NCBI GenBank assembly: GCA_023053545.1
Contig: JAKZAN010000003.1
Coordinates: 1,329,501 to 1,393,500 of the forward strand
Length of the DNA: 64,000 bases
Direction of reading: 5' to 3'
Origin: Lepidurus packardi
Lineage: Eukaryota; Arthropoda; Branchiopoda; Notostraca; Triopsidae
Every line of letters begins with the position of its first letter. Positions within the stretch are counted from its first letter, which is position 1. Of the stretch, positions 8,823-20,737 are shown one piece after another. The position numbers were made by a program, and so were the translations under genes. The notes beneath the pieces are model-generated. The model was not told where the DNA came from and did no database searches. It worked only from the letters and a program-made list of their open reading frames with translations.

Positions 8823-10548
8823 GTGCTTCAAAAGGAAGAAGAAATAAAATATTGGCATGAGGTTTTAAGGTGGATAGTTGCTGTTGTGAGGTCATTGTCT
8901 GCACGTGGATTGCCGTTTAGAGGTTCACATGAGAGATTTGGGTCGAGAAACGGTAGGAACTATGTTGTGACGCTAGAACTTTTGGCTGAGTTTGACCCTT
9001 TTCTGGACACGCACATAAAACGCCACGTAAACAGAGGATACGGCAAAACATCATATCTCTCGTCTAAAATATGCGATGAAATTATCAACATCATGGCAAA
9101 AAAGGTCATAAGCACGATCGTTACTGAGGCATAGCATGCCAAGTATTTTTCCATCTCTGTCGACTCGACTCCTGACATCTCCCACGTGGATCAACTATCA
9201 TTCATAGTACGATATGTGTCTGCAGAAGGATGTCCTGTCGAACGATTTTTATTATTCATACCGAATTGTGGCCATAAAGCAGAAGATCTGCCTAAAGTTG
9301 TTCTTCAGACCTTGAAAAATCATGACTTGGATATCGCCAACTGTCGCGGACAGTCTTATGACAACGCAAGCAACATGTCGGGTGTATATTCCTGTCTTCA
9401 AGCGAGAATAAAACAAGTGAATCCTCTGGTAATTTTGGTCCCCTGTTCGGCTCACTCTCTGAATCTTGTCGGATATTTGTGCTGCTGAGTCTTGTGAGGC
9501 TGCTATATCTTTCTTCCGTACTTTACAGGAACTTTATAATTTTTTCTCGATCTCGACACACAGATGGGAAGTTTTGTTATTCAAAGTGAAGCCAAACTCA
9601 ACAGTTTTAAAGAGCCTTTCTCAGACAAGATGGTCAGCTCGGAGTGACGCCTGCAGAAGTCTCTGTTGCTCCTGGAATGAGATATTGGCAGCTCTTCAGA
9701 GAATCGCTAATGACACAGGTGAAAAACCATCTACGCGTTCTGACGCTTCATGTCTTTTTAATTCGATCGACTCCTTGGAAATGTGCTTCCTGACCCTGCT
9801 GTTAAATGATATCCTGGAGAGATTTAAAAAAGTGAGCAAATCTCTGAAATCTGTGATAATCGAACTTGGTACGATCGCTGAACTTTATCGGTCCTTGGTA
9901 ACATACCTAGAAGATTTAAGGAAAGCCGGTACCTTCGATCATTATGAGTCGAAAGCTATTGAAAGAAGTGGTGAACAGATTTACGCATACGATATGAAGA
10001 GGAAACGTAAGCGAAAAGTCCGGTTTGACGAAGTAAAGGAAAAGGGGGTCGAACTCTCCGAGACCGGCAGGGACAGATTTAGAGTCACCGTCTTCAACGT
10101 CATTATTGACAGGTTGAATGCAGAACTACAGAGACGTGGCTCTGCTTACGAGACTTCAAGTCAAAAGTTTGACTTTCTTACGAAGCTTCGTAATTTGGAA
10201 TCTCAAGACATCCGTAATGGAGCACGGAACCTGCAAGCTTTCTATCCAGGGGATTTGGATGGTACTTTGGAAAACGAATGTCTACACCTGCGAGCTCATT
10301 TGTTGTCGGCTGAGGCTAAATGGGGGAAAGAGTTATCTTCACTGGACGTATACAAGTACATTCTGGAAAAAGGCTTTTTGGATATTTACCCAAACGTGGG
10401 AATAGCGCTCCGGATGCTGTTATGTACACCGGGGTCAAATTGTTCGGCAGAACGGTCGTTTTCAGCATTAAAGAGAGTAAAGAATTATTTAAGATCTACC
10501 ACAGAAGAGAACAGACTTAATTCAATATCAGTGCTGTACATAGAGTAA
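8823..10548 (+). pseudogene. hAT transposase relic, ZMYM1/TTF-like (hAT-C)
   Basis: The translation reads as a hAT transposase of the kind annotated as zinc-finger MYM-type protein 1-like. The N-terminal part has SARGLPFRGSHE, the middle has QSYDNASNMSG, an RNase H-like catalytic region, and CSAHSLNL, and the C-terminal dimerisation region has NCSAERSFSALKRVK near the end. It is broken by an in-frame TAG at 9132-9134 and by a frameshift near 9470-9480. The true start is unclear because the upstream region is degraded. It is not expected to be active. Confidence 0.85.
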
Positions 10549-11049
10549 GAAATAATGTCGTCTGTGGACTATTGAAGTCATCCGTTCCTTTGCAGAGAAG
10601 AAAGTTCGTCGCGCGGCAATGTAATCTTGTAATTATATGTAAATGGACAAATTGTAATGTAAAAAAGTATAGTTGGTACTTGCTTATTTCATTTTTAAGT
10701 CTGCTTGCCTACTTTCTAAAGTCAAAGTGCGTTGAATAAATACATCCAAATCGTAGGATTTCGGCTTGGCTTCCAGCAGATTTACCCAAATGTTTTATGG
10801 TAACTTATACTTATTGTCATTTATTATCAAGTAAGATAGATACTATGCCAGTCATAGATACTATGCCAGTCGACCATCAAACAAATTTGCTGGCCGGAAA
10901 ACCGATTTTCCATCAGCCATTCTACAATAGCTTGGTAAACTTGCAAAGTATTATTTAAGAAATTTTCAATATAAAATAAGGCGAGCTTCTAGTGACTACA
11001 AAGTTAGTACCTTCTTGTCAATACCTTGGTTAATACCTCTAGCAGCTCG
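10549..11049. other. No gene seen
   Basis: This is AT-rich sequence downstream of the hAT-C frame. The only structure I see is a direct duplication of ATAGATACTATGCCAGTC near 10837-10872. No inverted terminus matching 7944 was found. Confidence 0.5.
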
Positions 11050-11100
11050 TGTTCCGGATAAATGCGAATACTGGAACCTGAAGCCTGGAACGAAACCCAA

Positions 11101-11725
11101 ATCAGGGGCGAGTTAGCCCGGCGGGACGTCAATTAGCATTTCTCCCCTCCTGCATCCCCGCATTTCGGTGGAGTTTGGGAGCGCCTCGTTCGCTCGGCTA
11201 AAATCGCTCTTAGGTACACGTTGCGTAATCAGACCGTCACCGATGAAGTACTGGTAACCGTCATGGCTGAAGTGGAATCGCTACTGAATGGTAGACCTCT
11301 GACACATATCAGCGTGAATCCTGATGACCCAGAACCACTGACTCCGAATCACCTTTTGCTGGGCCAAGCTAATCCAAACCTACCGATCGCAGTGGTAACC
11401 AACGAAGACCTCAACGCGTAAACGTTGGAGAGCTTCACAAGCCATCACGGATCGGTTCTGGCGCCGATGGTTGCGGGAGTATGTACCATCCATCATCGAA
11501 CGCAGGAAATGGGTTAGGCCTAACCGAAACCTACAGCCTGATGATGTCGTGCTGCTGATCGAAGAAAATACTCCAAGAGGTCTCTGGCCTCTCGCCCGAG
11601 TGGTCCAAGTTTACCCCGGACCTGATGGCTTCGTACGAACAGCGCTGATCAAAACGAAGCATGGAGAATATGTTCGACCGTCGGCGAAGCTTTGTTTGCT
11701 GGAGATAGCCGAGCCTGAAGACTGA
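11101..11725 (+). pseudogene. BEL/Pao integrase C-terminal relic
   Basis: This is the end of a BEL/Pao pol. The integrase part shows PHFGGVWERLVRSAK with the catalytic Glu, preceded by an in-frame TAG in place of a conserved Trp near 11135. NGRPLTHISVNPDDPEPLT follows. After a frameshift at about 11420 the DUF5641-type C-terminal domain continues (REYVPSIIERRKW, then LARVVQVYPGPDG) to 11725. It closely resembles the same part of BEL-2 at 56.7-57.3 kb. Upstream pol and gag are missing, so it is an internally deleted copy. Confidence 0.85.
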
Positions 11726-11754
11726 ATTGTTTACGTCCGCAACAGGGACGGCTA

Positions 11755-12081
11755 TGTTCCGAATAAATGCGAATCCGGAAGGGATGACTAAGGACTTGAC
11801 CTGCTTTGACTTGACTCATGAGACATCGTCCTCGACTGGGTGACGTTTTATGGGTTCAAGGGAAAACTGGACCTACGTTTTGATATTTCAAGAATTAGGG
11901 AAGATAGACCTTTTTTAGTCGCTAGACAAGAAAGGCGGAGAACGAGGAGCAAGACGAGACGGACGAAAGTATAGTCGAGTTGAAGTGTATTTTGATTGTT
12001 TGGAAGTTTTAAGAGTGAAAATAAAGACGTTAGCCCTATATATGTGTCTTGTCAGTTTAAAACCTGGGCCTATACATAACA
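11755..12081 (+). repeat. Probable 3' LTR of the BEL relic
   Basis: It begins TGTTCCGAATAAATGCG right after a polypurine-like AACAGGGACGGCTA, and BEL-2 has the same arrangement before its TGTTCCGG LTR start. AATAAA occurs near 12019, and the segment may end CATAACA. A similar start (TGTTCCGGATAAATGCG) at 11050 may be what is left of the 5' LTR. Confidence 0.55.
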
Positions 12082-13680
12082 GCTCATATATTAGAGCTTT
12101 GAAATTGCTCTATAGCCATTCCTTCAAGAACAAAACCAAGCAGCCTTTGGAACCCCTTTGGAACTACTGTTGATGCAATCCAAGAAGAAGCAGACGCTAG
12201 AGAGAAAGCCTTAGGTACTCATTTTCTAGTTTTCAACTGCTTATCCTCAACCCTTACCTCGCACCCTGTAAACCATAAGCTTTTGTAATCCAACATGCCA
12301 GACCTCACTTTAGCCACTCCTTTGCTTGCAGCTGGCGTGAATATCGGCCTCTTAGCCTTCCCACACCTCACGATCAGTTCCGAAGGTGCTTAAAACATTA
12401 AATAGGCAAAGGGTTCAACCTTCTCTTTTGGCCCATCTAGGGAAAGAAGACCCTGCTCAAGGTAGCCACGCCTCTTCCAGTTCGGACGGTGCAGGTTCCA
12501 CTGGTTCCTCAGAAGTAAGCCATCATTCATTAGGAAAAGCTTTCAAGCTCCTTTTTAATTCTCATTTTTGACAAAATGATGACGCTGAATGATATTATTA
12601 ATTTAGAATCTCTAAGGTTCACTACCAGTACATAAAGAAATGGCTTGAGTTAAACATTTTGCTAAATTACCCTTTTTACATGTAGTTGATAATCAGTTTA
12701 TTTCTTAGTTGGCTAATCGTTAGTTAATTGAGTTATTTAAAAATTAGTTCTCTACAATGAATTTTTTAAAATTTAATTTGAAATTAAAAATTAAATCCTC
12801 CCATTCCCATCAATTTTAGAGAGCGCAGTTAAATTTAATAGTTAATTATCATTATGGAATATGTGTGTTAGGAAAATTGAAATATTTCAAAACAAACTAG
12901 TTCTGTTTGAACCGTTAATGCCCAAAACCTCTCATAATGGCGCTCGGGTCGTATTGTGCAACTGGAACGCAGCTGTGGGTGGGTGGCATCCCCTAAGGAA
13001 GCCTCTCCTGGTGGCGTTTAGCGTGTTTTGTCAGAATAAGTGGCGTAAAAAGTGTTTTCTTGGTAAATTGGTTTTGTTTGTCACTTAGTACTATTGAATT
13101 TAATGCTATTTAAATATTATGTGTACAATGCATGTAAGCTTTAATTTGATAATAAGTTATTCATCATTGTTTTCATAGACAGTTCTTGTTTCTCTTGATA
13201 AAATAGGTTCCGCCCAGAGAAGCAAACTTTGTTCAGTGAATCGCAGCCATTTGCAACCATGGGGTTCTTCTCTGGTTTGTGCTTTTGTTGAGTTTGTCTG
13301 GATTCTTCAAAGGTTTGTTTAAGTATCTAAAAACAATTTATTTCCGTATAACTAGCCGATCACACAGTCATTTTAGGAACGACGACAAGGTTTTTCTTCG
13401 AAATCTGGGTTACTCCTTATTGATCTGACGTGCCACGGGAATTCCAAAAGTTAACATTTTCAAATGAAAACAAAAAGCAAAATATTCGACACCAATCCTT
13501 GTATCTACTAGGCTTTCTAATTATGTGATCCGGAACACAAGGTGTTCCAACTGCTGCTAAAATATTCGAATATTCTTTTCATCGAAACATTTGACGTCGA
13601 AGTCGGCTATGACTAAGTGGTGTAGAAAGAGTGAAACAGGATTTTTGAGGTAGTTGATGTCTTCTGACTTAATTTCCGTT
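12082..13680. other. No confident gene; unassigned
   Basis: There are short open stretches but none I can assign. One around 12120-12240 reads as a plausible exon-like peptide (PFGTTVDAIQEEADAREKAL), and one at 12386-12571 is Ser-rich. They could be host exons or element relics; evidence is insufficient. Confidence 0.3.
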
Positions 13681-13881
13681 TCAAATTAAATGCCATCTAA
13701 GGCCTCGGCTATTCATGGCTACTTGTTCTCTTAGGCACAGACGTCGAAAGGAGCTTGGCAAATATCCTTCCATGATTTGGAGTTTGATCTCTTGATCGGC
13801 GTTGCTGAAGCTACATCTCGCTGCTTGTTGGCGGAGTCTTGGAGTGAACGCATCCGTCGTCTCCCCATCGTTTTGCTCCAT
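13681..13881 (-). pseudogene. Ty3/gypsy gag fragment
   Basis: The peptide contains QNDGETTDAFTPRLRQQA, CSFSNADQEIKLQI and an LREQ-like end. This matches the capsid C-terminal region of retrotransposon gag, where a Phe-x-x-Arg-Leu-Arg element precedes a conserved Cys. Nothing else of the element is clear nearby, so it is an isolated scrap. Confidence 0.6.
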
Positions 13882-15156
13882 CTTTCGGAAGCGGAATATC
13901 CCTAGCTCGAGATTTTATTTGGGCTGGAAGTATGCCTGTGCGAGCGATTTTACCTTAGTTATATGTATCTTTACTTTCTGTTGACGATATCGTCGCGCAC
14001 TTCTTGACTCGCGTAGTGCACCGTTAAAGCTAAGCATCGTTATCAGTCGCTTGCTGCTTTACTTGGGTGTCATCTTCTTGGATTAGGATGTCCAGCGCTA
14101 GCAAAAATTTTTCGTATTGAGCTATGGATAGTTGTGATTAACTGAACGAGTCTGTATTAGGTAACCGTTGGAACCGTATCGCGTAAATCCAATGTCAACA
14201 AGGACCCGTAATCCCATCTCATGCGTACCTAGTCGTGTACTACATTTATGGTTTTTGAACGTTTGTAAGAAGGCCAGTGTCATTCCTTGTTCAAGGGTAT
14301 TTTTCGGTTTTAATTTGGTTACGGTATGTGGGGTTATTGTGGTATTTGAAAGAAACGGTTTCTCCCCAAAATTTTTAGGAAATGTAGAGGTCTTTTAAGG
14401 GGTTCTCAATTGTTTCCCATCGACTTTTCTACTTTTCATTATTCTTCCTTTATCCATTTCATTGCTTCTAATTGGCTTGTACATGCATACCTTTCCAGGC
14501 GGTCGACATGAGGCATTTTGCTCTCTCAGGAGGTGTTGACTTCTGTCTTGGCTGCTCCGGTGGAAAATGTCACAATAACCTATTTCCAGGAGCAGCCCAA
14601 TAGGAGGTAAGCCTGTCTCGAATTGCTGGGCTACAGTTGTTGTAAGATACCTGTTGTGGTTAACAATCCCTCTTGATGTGTGTAGTAAAGGACATGTAAT
14701 CTCGAATCTAAGACGTTGCACCATATAGGGAAACCACAGCGCAGTTTGCGATGACCGTTGCCAAAAAAAAAGCTTGTGGAACAGTTGATCGACTTCGAGA
14801 CTTTCGATTGTTTCTGGAATCCTTTCTGCAGTGTAATTGCTCTGCGACATGGGCTAATAGCAGCATAGAGTCATGTGTCGTGCCAAGGTACCTCAAGCTA
14901 CCTCATTCGGCTGGACCATTGAGGCTCCCCAGGCAACAGATGCTTATTCCCGCGTTCGTCTTCTCGAGAAGTGGATTAGTTCGGTCTTCTCTTTCACCAA
15001 TTCAAGTCAGTCGTTTTGCCCACTTTTCGAGGGCTGACAGGTTGTGGGTTGAGTCTAATATTTCCCTCACTGGGTGAGCCTGAAATAGGAAGCAATTAAT
15101 CGTCTGCGAAATGTTGATTGTGTTTGCGCTTACGTTTGATGACGCTCAGTGACCCG
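13882..15156. other. Unassigned sequence with antisense open frames
   Basis: Open frames of 108 to 151 codons occur on both strands (14395-14896 minus, 14751-15077 plus) but overlap one another and show no domain I recognise. I treat them as chance or decayed element sequence. Confidence 0.35.
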
Positions 15157-15340
15157 CAGGGCTGTTGTCGAGACCGACCTTCTCGAGACCGAGACCGTCC
15201 AAAACTTTTCGAGACCGAGACATCATGTTTCCGACCGAAACTACCGAAAGAGACCGAGACCGGTCTCGAGACCAAGACCGGTCTCGAGACCAATTTGGTC
15301 TTTGTCTTGGTCGTCGGTCTTGGTCTCGAGACAAAGGCAG
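15157..15340. repeat. GAGACC-rich terminus of hAT-D
   Basis: It starts CAGGGCTGTTGTCGAGACC and contains many copies of CGAGACC/GGTCTCG in both orientations, which would form long hairpins. This is the usual look of one family of BED-type hAT termini, and a matching transposase follows on the minus strand. Several short frames seen here are artefacts of the repeat. Confidence 0.7.
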
Positions 15341-15445
15341 AAAATTGAATAAAGCTTTACTTTGATAATTAAAACTTACGTATTCAAAGAAGTAGTAGGA
15401 AATAATTGATAAGAATTAAAATTATTTTTATTGCCGGGGACATTA

Positions 15446-17002
15446 CTATTTATTAACAGACGTCAGCATTAGCATGGACAATGTTTCATCTGACATGCTA
15501 GCCCTGTGGGGTCTCATTAACAGGCCATTTTTGCTGAAAACTCTCTCAACAGGTGCAGAAGTTGCAGGCATACATAATACCTTTTCAAAAAGAGGCGACA
15601 GTGATGGGTTCTCCTTAAGCGCGGTCGGTAAGAAGCGAATTTTCCGATTTCCGCTTCCCCGAGGCAGTTTCACGGTTGAGATCGGAAGGGATGTCAGTGC
15701 ATTGGAAGAATGTGCCATTTAAGCTATCTTTTGCAAGAACCGACTGCCCTTCTTCGGAAATCAAATCTATGAAGTACGACTTAAGGGATTCTTTCTGAGC
15801 TTCGTTACCCGGATGCTCCTCTAGCCACAGAAAGCCGTAGCAGGGATCAAGAATGCTAGCAATAATGAATATTTTGTTGTTAAAAGTGTTCGCCTGTGCA
15901 CTCCACAGGAATGCGGAGCAGGCTTAATAAACCGCTGAATCGCTGTTTTAATGACGAGAGCAAAGTTTTCACGAGACAATTGTTGAATTTAAGTCGCTCT
16001 TGCAGCGAAAGTTTGTTCAGTAGAGCCAGTACAGAAGGTACCACACAACTTATGGTGCAGTACCGGTCCCCTTCAACTAACGTAGTAACTTCACCGAACG
16101 GTTCGAGAACTTCGATTAATTCTTGCAAATTCTCCCAGTCTCTTGCTGTGAATGCCAAATTGTTCAGACGATTTTCTGTTGTGAACTGAAGGTATTTTCG
16201 ATTGTCAAGAGAACCCACAGTAGCCAGTTGCTTGTACAGGCTGTTCCAGCGTGTAGCGTTCGCGACTGGAATTTCTTTCCCATTGCCCATTATTTCTTCG
16301 ACCGATGTCTTCTCTGAAGAGCTACGATGCAAAATATTGGCGAGTTGACAACATTTGGCAATTACTGAGTTATTGCTAGCAACTTATAGTCCATCGCGGA
16401 CGACTAGTTGCAGCGTATGCGCAAAACAAGGGATTCGATCTATTGCTTTCGATTCAATTAGGTTCCTAAGGTGTCCTTCGTCTGCCTCATCGAGGTCTAG
16501 CCAAAGTTCTTCATCGGAGATACTGTCAGTTCCCGCAAGGAAAATATCTTCGGAACTCTCCGGCGTTGCAAGCTTGCGTTCGTTTAGAACAAACAACGCT
16601 TTTTTCATATTGCTAGCGTTGTCTGTAACGATGAAACTTATTTTGTCTTCAAGACCGAATTCCGTCACTGCTTCTTCAGAGGCGTTCGCAATTAGTTCGC
16701 CTGTATGAGATCCCTTGAAAGCCTTGAATGCTAATAGGTACGAAGCAAAGGCAAACTAGTGAAATGTGTGAGCCGTAACTCCCATTTAAGAATGCATTCG
16801 TCATGTCTGTACAAATATCCATCGTGAGTTCGACGTACCTCACGTTGGCCAGTGCTTCGAAATCCCAGAATTCTAAGAAAGTGCGGAATTCCGGATTTTC
16901 GACAATCGATATCGGTAGGCCGCCTCCTATAATGGCGTTCACAACAAGGGAACGAACTTTTCTCTGTTGGTCCGGATGATTTTGCCATATTTCGTAGAGC
17001 AC
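15446..17002 (-). pseudogene. hAT transposase relic, BED/ZBED type (hAT-D)
   Basis: In coding order the pieces are 17002-16676 (NHPDQQRKVRSLVVNAII, then SIVENPEFRTF), 16668-16384 (ISFIVTDNASNMKKAL with a catalytic Asp, and CFAHTLQLVV), 16332-15880 (NATRWNSLYKQL) and 15718-15446 (SAPVERVFSKNGLLMRP, the dimerisation region). The reading frame shifts more than once and stop codons separate the pieces. The BED finger end was lost where BEL-1 lies (17043). It is a dead copy. Confidence 0.85.
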
Positions 17003-17042
17003 TTAGATTAGATTTTGCCCATATTTCGTAGAACACGTAGAA

Positions 17043-17294
17043 TAACTTGCCACTACTACGTTCCCAACTGAAAAAACCCCGACTTACAAAACACCAACCC
17101 CTTTTATATCACTGGATATAATGATCTAATGTTAGGGTAAAATGGTATGAGGAACAGGAAGCTAAGGTCAAGGTAATAGGGAATGAGGAAGCTAAGGTTA
17201 ACGTTAGGGCAAAGGGGACAGGGTCAACAGCAAACAAGGTCTTCCAAGTAATGCAAACAAGGGTTTTAAGGACCTAATTCTAAGAAATACAACA
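17043..17294 (-). repeat. BEL-1 3' LTR
   Basis: The minus-strand start TGTTGTATTTC follows a polypurine tract (AAAAGGGGGGAGGA, 17295-17308). The segment from 17043 is repeated at 19082, including ACTTGCCACTACTACGTT. Confidence 0.75.
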
Positions 17295-17374
17295 TCCTCC
17301 CCCCTTTTGTAGTAACACTTACAAAACTACTCATGCAATTCAAGGGGATACAAATGGGATATAGGCCTTGTGAG

Positions 17375-17636
17375 AAATCCATTTTTAGTCTTTTAATTGT
17401 ACCGCCCGCGTCCGCCCATCTCGACCAGGATACAACTCCAAAACGCGTCCAAGCTTCCATAATTGACGTTTGACGTTATCTTCTTTAATAATGACAACAT
17501 CTCCGATGCCCACAGATTTTACGGCTGAAGTTCGAGTCGTTGACCTAAAAAGTTCCGGCAAGTATTCCTTCGTCCATCGGCTCCAAAAGTGATCCACCAT
17601 ACGATCGCGGTAACGCATGCGTTTCGATAATTCCAT
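17375..17636 (-). pseudogene. BEL-1 pol C-terminal (DUF5641) fragment
   Basis: The peptide has HFWSRWTKEYLPELF, VGIGDVVIIKEDN and LGRVLELYPGRDG, the signature of the DUF5641 domain that ends BEL/Pao integrases. It directly follows the gag zinc-knuckle region without the rest of pol. Confidence 0.85.
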
Positions 17637-18781
17637 GGCAGAGACCGACTGGCAGAGCGTTCATATGACCTTTGCATAGGCAGTTAAAACAACGATGGTA
17701 CCTTTTCAAAGACGCACGTCTATCGTCTAAGGACAGGGAACAATTGATTACTGAATGAGACGTTGCCTGGCAAAAGGGACATTTACGCTCGGATGAAGAG
17801 CTTTTTTTTGTCACGCCATAGATGAAGGACTTCCTGACATTCTAACTCGATTTTTAAAAACTTCAGAAGAGTCGACAATTCTAAAGGGCCCTGATTCTTT
17901 CGTCTGTACTCTAACACTAAATTTTCTGGTAATTTAGACAGAATAGCAGTTGGTAGAAAGGTGTTATATTGGCTAGGCGCCACATGCCTGGCATCCAAAG
18001 AACGAAGGTGGCCCTGACAAGTATCATACAACTTGCGTAGTTCTGAAACATCTTTAAAAGCACGAATTGAAGGAAGTTCCAGTAGCCCTTTCATGTGTGC
18101 GGCAATGATAACATCAGTTCGTCCATAGCGGCTGTTCAAAAGGTCAATGGCATGCGTGTAATTCTGCTCCGTAAGAGCCAAAGATTTCAGAATAGGAAAT
18201 GCATCACCTTTCAAAAAGGATCTTAGATACGAGAACTTCTCAACGTTAGACAAGCTAGGATTGTCATGGATAGAGACTTTGAAATAATCCCAAAATCTTT
18301 GCCAATCGAAAATGTTTCCAAAGAAAGGGCGAATTTCAAGCTTTGGAAGTTTGACATTAGAGAAGTTAGAAGTACTAATAGGAGGCGTAATAGATGCAGG
18401 ATTGGTAACTGGTGTTGATGCCGAAGCAGCCATGTTAAGCAGAGGAGAAGTGGTGACTGGAAGAGTCGATGCTGTACCGGAGAACGAGAAACGAAATCAA
18501 TTAAGTTTTGAGCTGTTTGTTGGAAAAATCCAAAATCTATACTGTCCCTATTGAATTGATCTAACTGAGCTTTGTAATCGGCTAAACTTGTCTCATCGTC
18601 CATGTTTTTGAGCACGTTAGCATGGGCTTTCTCAAAGGAAGTTATGGTTTTACTGAACATGGGTAGCATGCTAGTGACGCTATCAACCTTGCAATCATTA
18701 ACAAAAGAATTGAGTTGGGAAGAAAGCCTGATTAACTGATCGCGAAAGCTATCTCTAAAAAAGAATAGCCCTTTGAAGCGA
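17545..18781 (-). pseudogene. BEL-1 gag (DUF1759 plus zinc knuckles)
   Basis: The gag runs in pieces: an N-terminal helical part (to about 18480), then a DUF1759-like capsid region with LPKLEIRPFFGNIFDWQRFW, VEKFSYLRSFLKGDA and LNSRYGRTDVIIAAHM, then zinc-knuckle Cys motifs (CPFCQATSHSVINC and CFNCLCKGHMN). Frameshifts occur near 18480 and 17800. The family is clear; the copy is defective. Confidence 0.8.
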
Positions 18782-19081
18782 AATGGACAGGTTAGATGGC
18801 GACAACTCAGCCATGACGGAAGTGGATAGTATAAACTGCAATGAAAAGGGAAGATACTTATCGGTAATGCTGATCGAAGTTTTTAACTTGGGCAACCAAA
18901 CAGGGAGGAGAGGGACGCAATCGTCGCAGAAACTGGCAAGCGAATTAACGGTGTTGGGTGCAGAACCAAACGAGGATTGTAGACCGTGCGAGAACAGGCC
19001 GTTGACAAAGGATCCAAGCGGGGATTGTAGATGCATCCCCATAAATGTGGGGATTTCTTGTGACTAACACTGTATTGACAG

Positions 19082-19244
19082 TAACTTGCCACTACTACGT
19101 TTCCAACTGAAAAAGCCCCGACTTACAAAACACCAACCCCTTTTATATCACTGGATCTAATGATCTAAGGTTAGGGTAAAAAGGTATGAGGAACAGGAAG
19201 CTAAGGTTAAGGTCAACGTAATAGGGAATGAGGAAGCTAAGGTT
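19082..19244 (-). repeat. BEL-1 5' LTR, truncated
   Basis: It matches 17043-17207 with scattered substitutions and stops at the shared AGGAAGCTAAGGTT, where the flanking sequence changes to a non-LTR relic. Confidence 0.75.
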
Positions 19245-20141
19245 TATCCATACTGTCAAAGGCGCCTTTGACATCCAGCACTAGGGCTGTATGACTTTAT
19301 GTCGGTAGAAACTTTCAAGCACCGCATTGCTAGGTGTTTCAGAGCGCCTGTTGTGGAACTTCCTGGTCTGTAACAGCATAGCATGTTTGACAGGGAGTTG
19401 CCTTGTTGCAGTAGAGTTTGCGGTCTAGAGGCTATGACCATTTCCAATATCTTCCCCATTATTAGTAGTAGAGCGATCAGCCGGAAGCCTTTAAGCATCG
19501 TGTAGTCTCTTCCCTGGCTTGCGGAGTGGGAGACTTGAGCTGTTTTCCATACATCGGGATAGTGACCGAGGGCGATTAATGCACAGTAGATATTACGAGT
19601 GTCTTAGCAGTGGTTCCCAAAGATATTTTAAAACAATTGTTAGGAAGTGATCCATTCCGGCTGCTTTGTTTCTTCGCAAACTCTTAAGATTAATGGTTTT
19701 TTCTTCCACACTGAAATCGGTATTAGTGTTCGAGCTTGTAATTCCGCGAGGGTGAGGGCTGCTTTTCCTGTCGCTGCTTTATCAATCGCTTGCGAGATTG
19801 GGAGATCTGAACATACGTGATTGGCCTTAGCTATCTCTGTTGTTGAATCCTTTCTAAATTGATCCCAATTTGCTTTTTTATAGCACCACGAAGCCTATCA
19901 TTTGGGAGCAACGACTCGTGTGAAAGAAAGCATAACAGCACTAGTCTGATTCGTTGTACAAGTTGTCTTCATCAAGGAGACCCACTGTATTTGGGTAGCT
20001 AATTGGGACCGATCGTGAACTAACGGCATGTTCGTTTTGAAAAGTTGGAAGGTTCCAGTTGTTCAACAGCTGTAGAATGTGTTCGATAACGAAATCCGAA
20101 AATTGGCAGTTTGTCTGATCTGGAACTTTATCATCCCACAA
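19245..20141 (-). pseudogene. Non-LTR retrotransposon relic (endonuclease and start of RT)
   Basis: On the minus strand, 20141-19941 resembles the end of an AP-type endonuclease (LPTFQNEHAVSS). The linker near 19880-19740 follows, then an RT start near 19500 (GFRLIALLLIMGKILE) and an LDVKGAFDS motif near 19270, ending at the BEL-1 edge. Multiple stops and shifts are present. It resembles R1/Jockey-like elements. Confidence 0.6.
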
Positions 20142-20317
20142 ACTCTTTCAATCAGTACCTCTTGGCTTTCGTGCATCGTAGGGATTTGCGTCAGCAAATC
20201 TGTCCGCAAATCAAGTCCGCACATGTGATCCGCGTTGTTAGGTCTCGGTCACTCCACAATAGCCCTAGTAATCTCCAGATCCGTTTGTATTCCATATAGA
20301 TTCTAGATTCCATCTAG

Positions 20318-20737
20318 ATGGTGTCCGTTATGATTAGCGAGTCGGCTGCCAAACAATTGCTAACTATACCTTTGTCTAACAACACCATTATTCGTCGAAT
20401 TCCTGATATTGTCGAAGATATTAACGAACAGTTAGTTCAGACACTCACTTCTGATTTTGCTATTCAGTTAGATTGGGCTACTCATACGCATAATGAGGCG
20501 CATTTCATTTGCTATATAATTTATATGGATGAGAGTAATACCAAGTTTTGCGAAGATTGTCTCTTCTGCAGAGGAATTAAATCTGGAACTAAAGCGACAG
20601 ATATTTTTGAAATTCTACATTCTTTCATGGAAGAGAATAGCAGCAACTGGAAGAAATGTGTAGGTGTGTGCACAAACTGCCGTAACGCACAGTTCTATGT
20701 CAGGGCGTTACGGCGGTTTGCAAACTTTGATCCGTGA
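20318..20737 (+). pseudogene. ZBED5-like hAT fragment
   Basis: The frame matches the middle of ZBED5/GTF2IRD2-type hAT proteins: LSNNTIIRRIPDIVEDI, then FAIQLDWATH, then KATDIFEILHSFMEENSSNW and KCVGVCTNCRNAQ. The usual residues after VGVCT (DGA) are replaced, and the frame ends shortly after. Only this exon-sized piece remains. Confidence 0.7.

Larger units (their letters stand above)
17043..19244 (-). mobile_element. Internally deleted BEL/Pao element (BEL-1)
   Basis: Two copies of an LTR flank a gag followed at once by the DUF5641 C-terminal region of pol, so protease, RT, RNase H and the integrase core are missing. The 3' LTR is complete; the 5' LTR is truncated at 19244, where a non-LTR relic begins. 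It could only have moved in trans. Confidence 0.8.

Noticed and set aside
11050..11100. Clear 5' LTR of the BEL relic
   Set aside because: Only ~25 bases resemble the LTR start at 11755, so the assignment stays tentative.
14395..14896. A 151-codon minus-strand gene
   Set aside because: No domain pattern, overlapping frames of similar length on both strands, and no promoter or splice context.
15118..15365. Five overlapping open frames of Arg/Asp/Ser-Glu-Thr repeats
   Set aside because: They are translations of the GAGACC/GGTCTC hairpin repeat on both strands, the expected hAT-D terminus.
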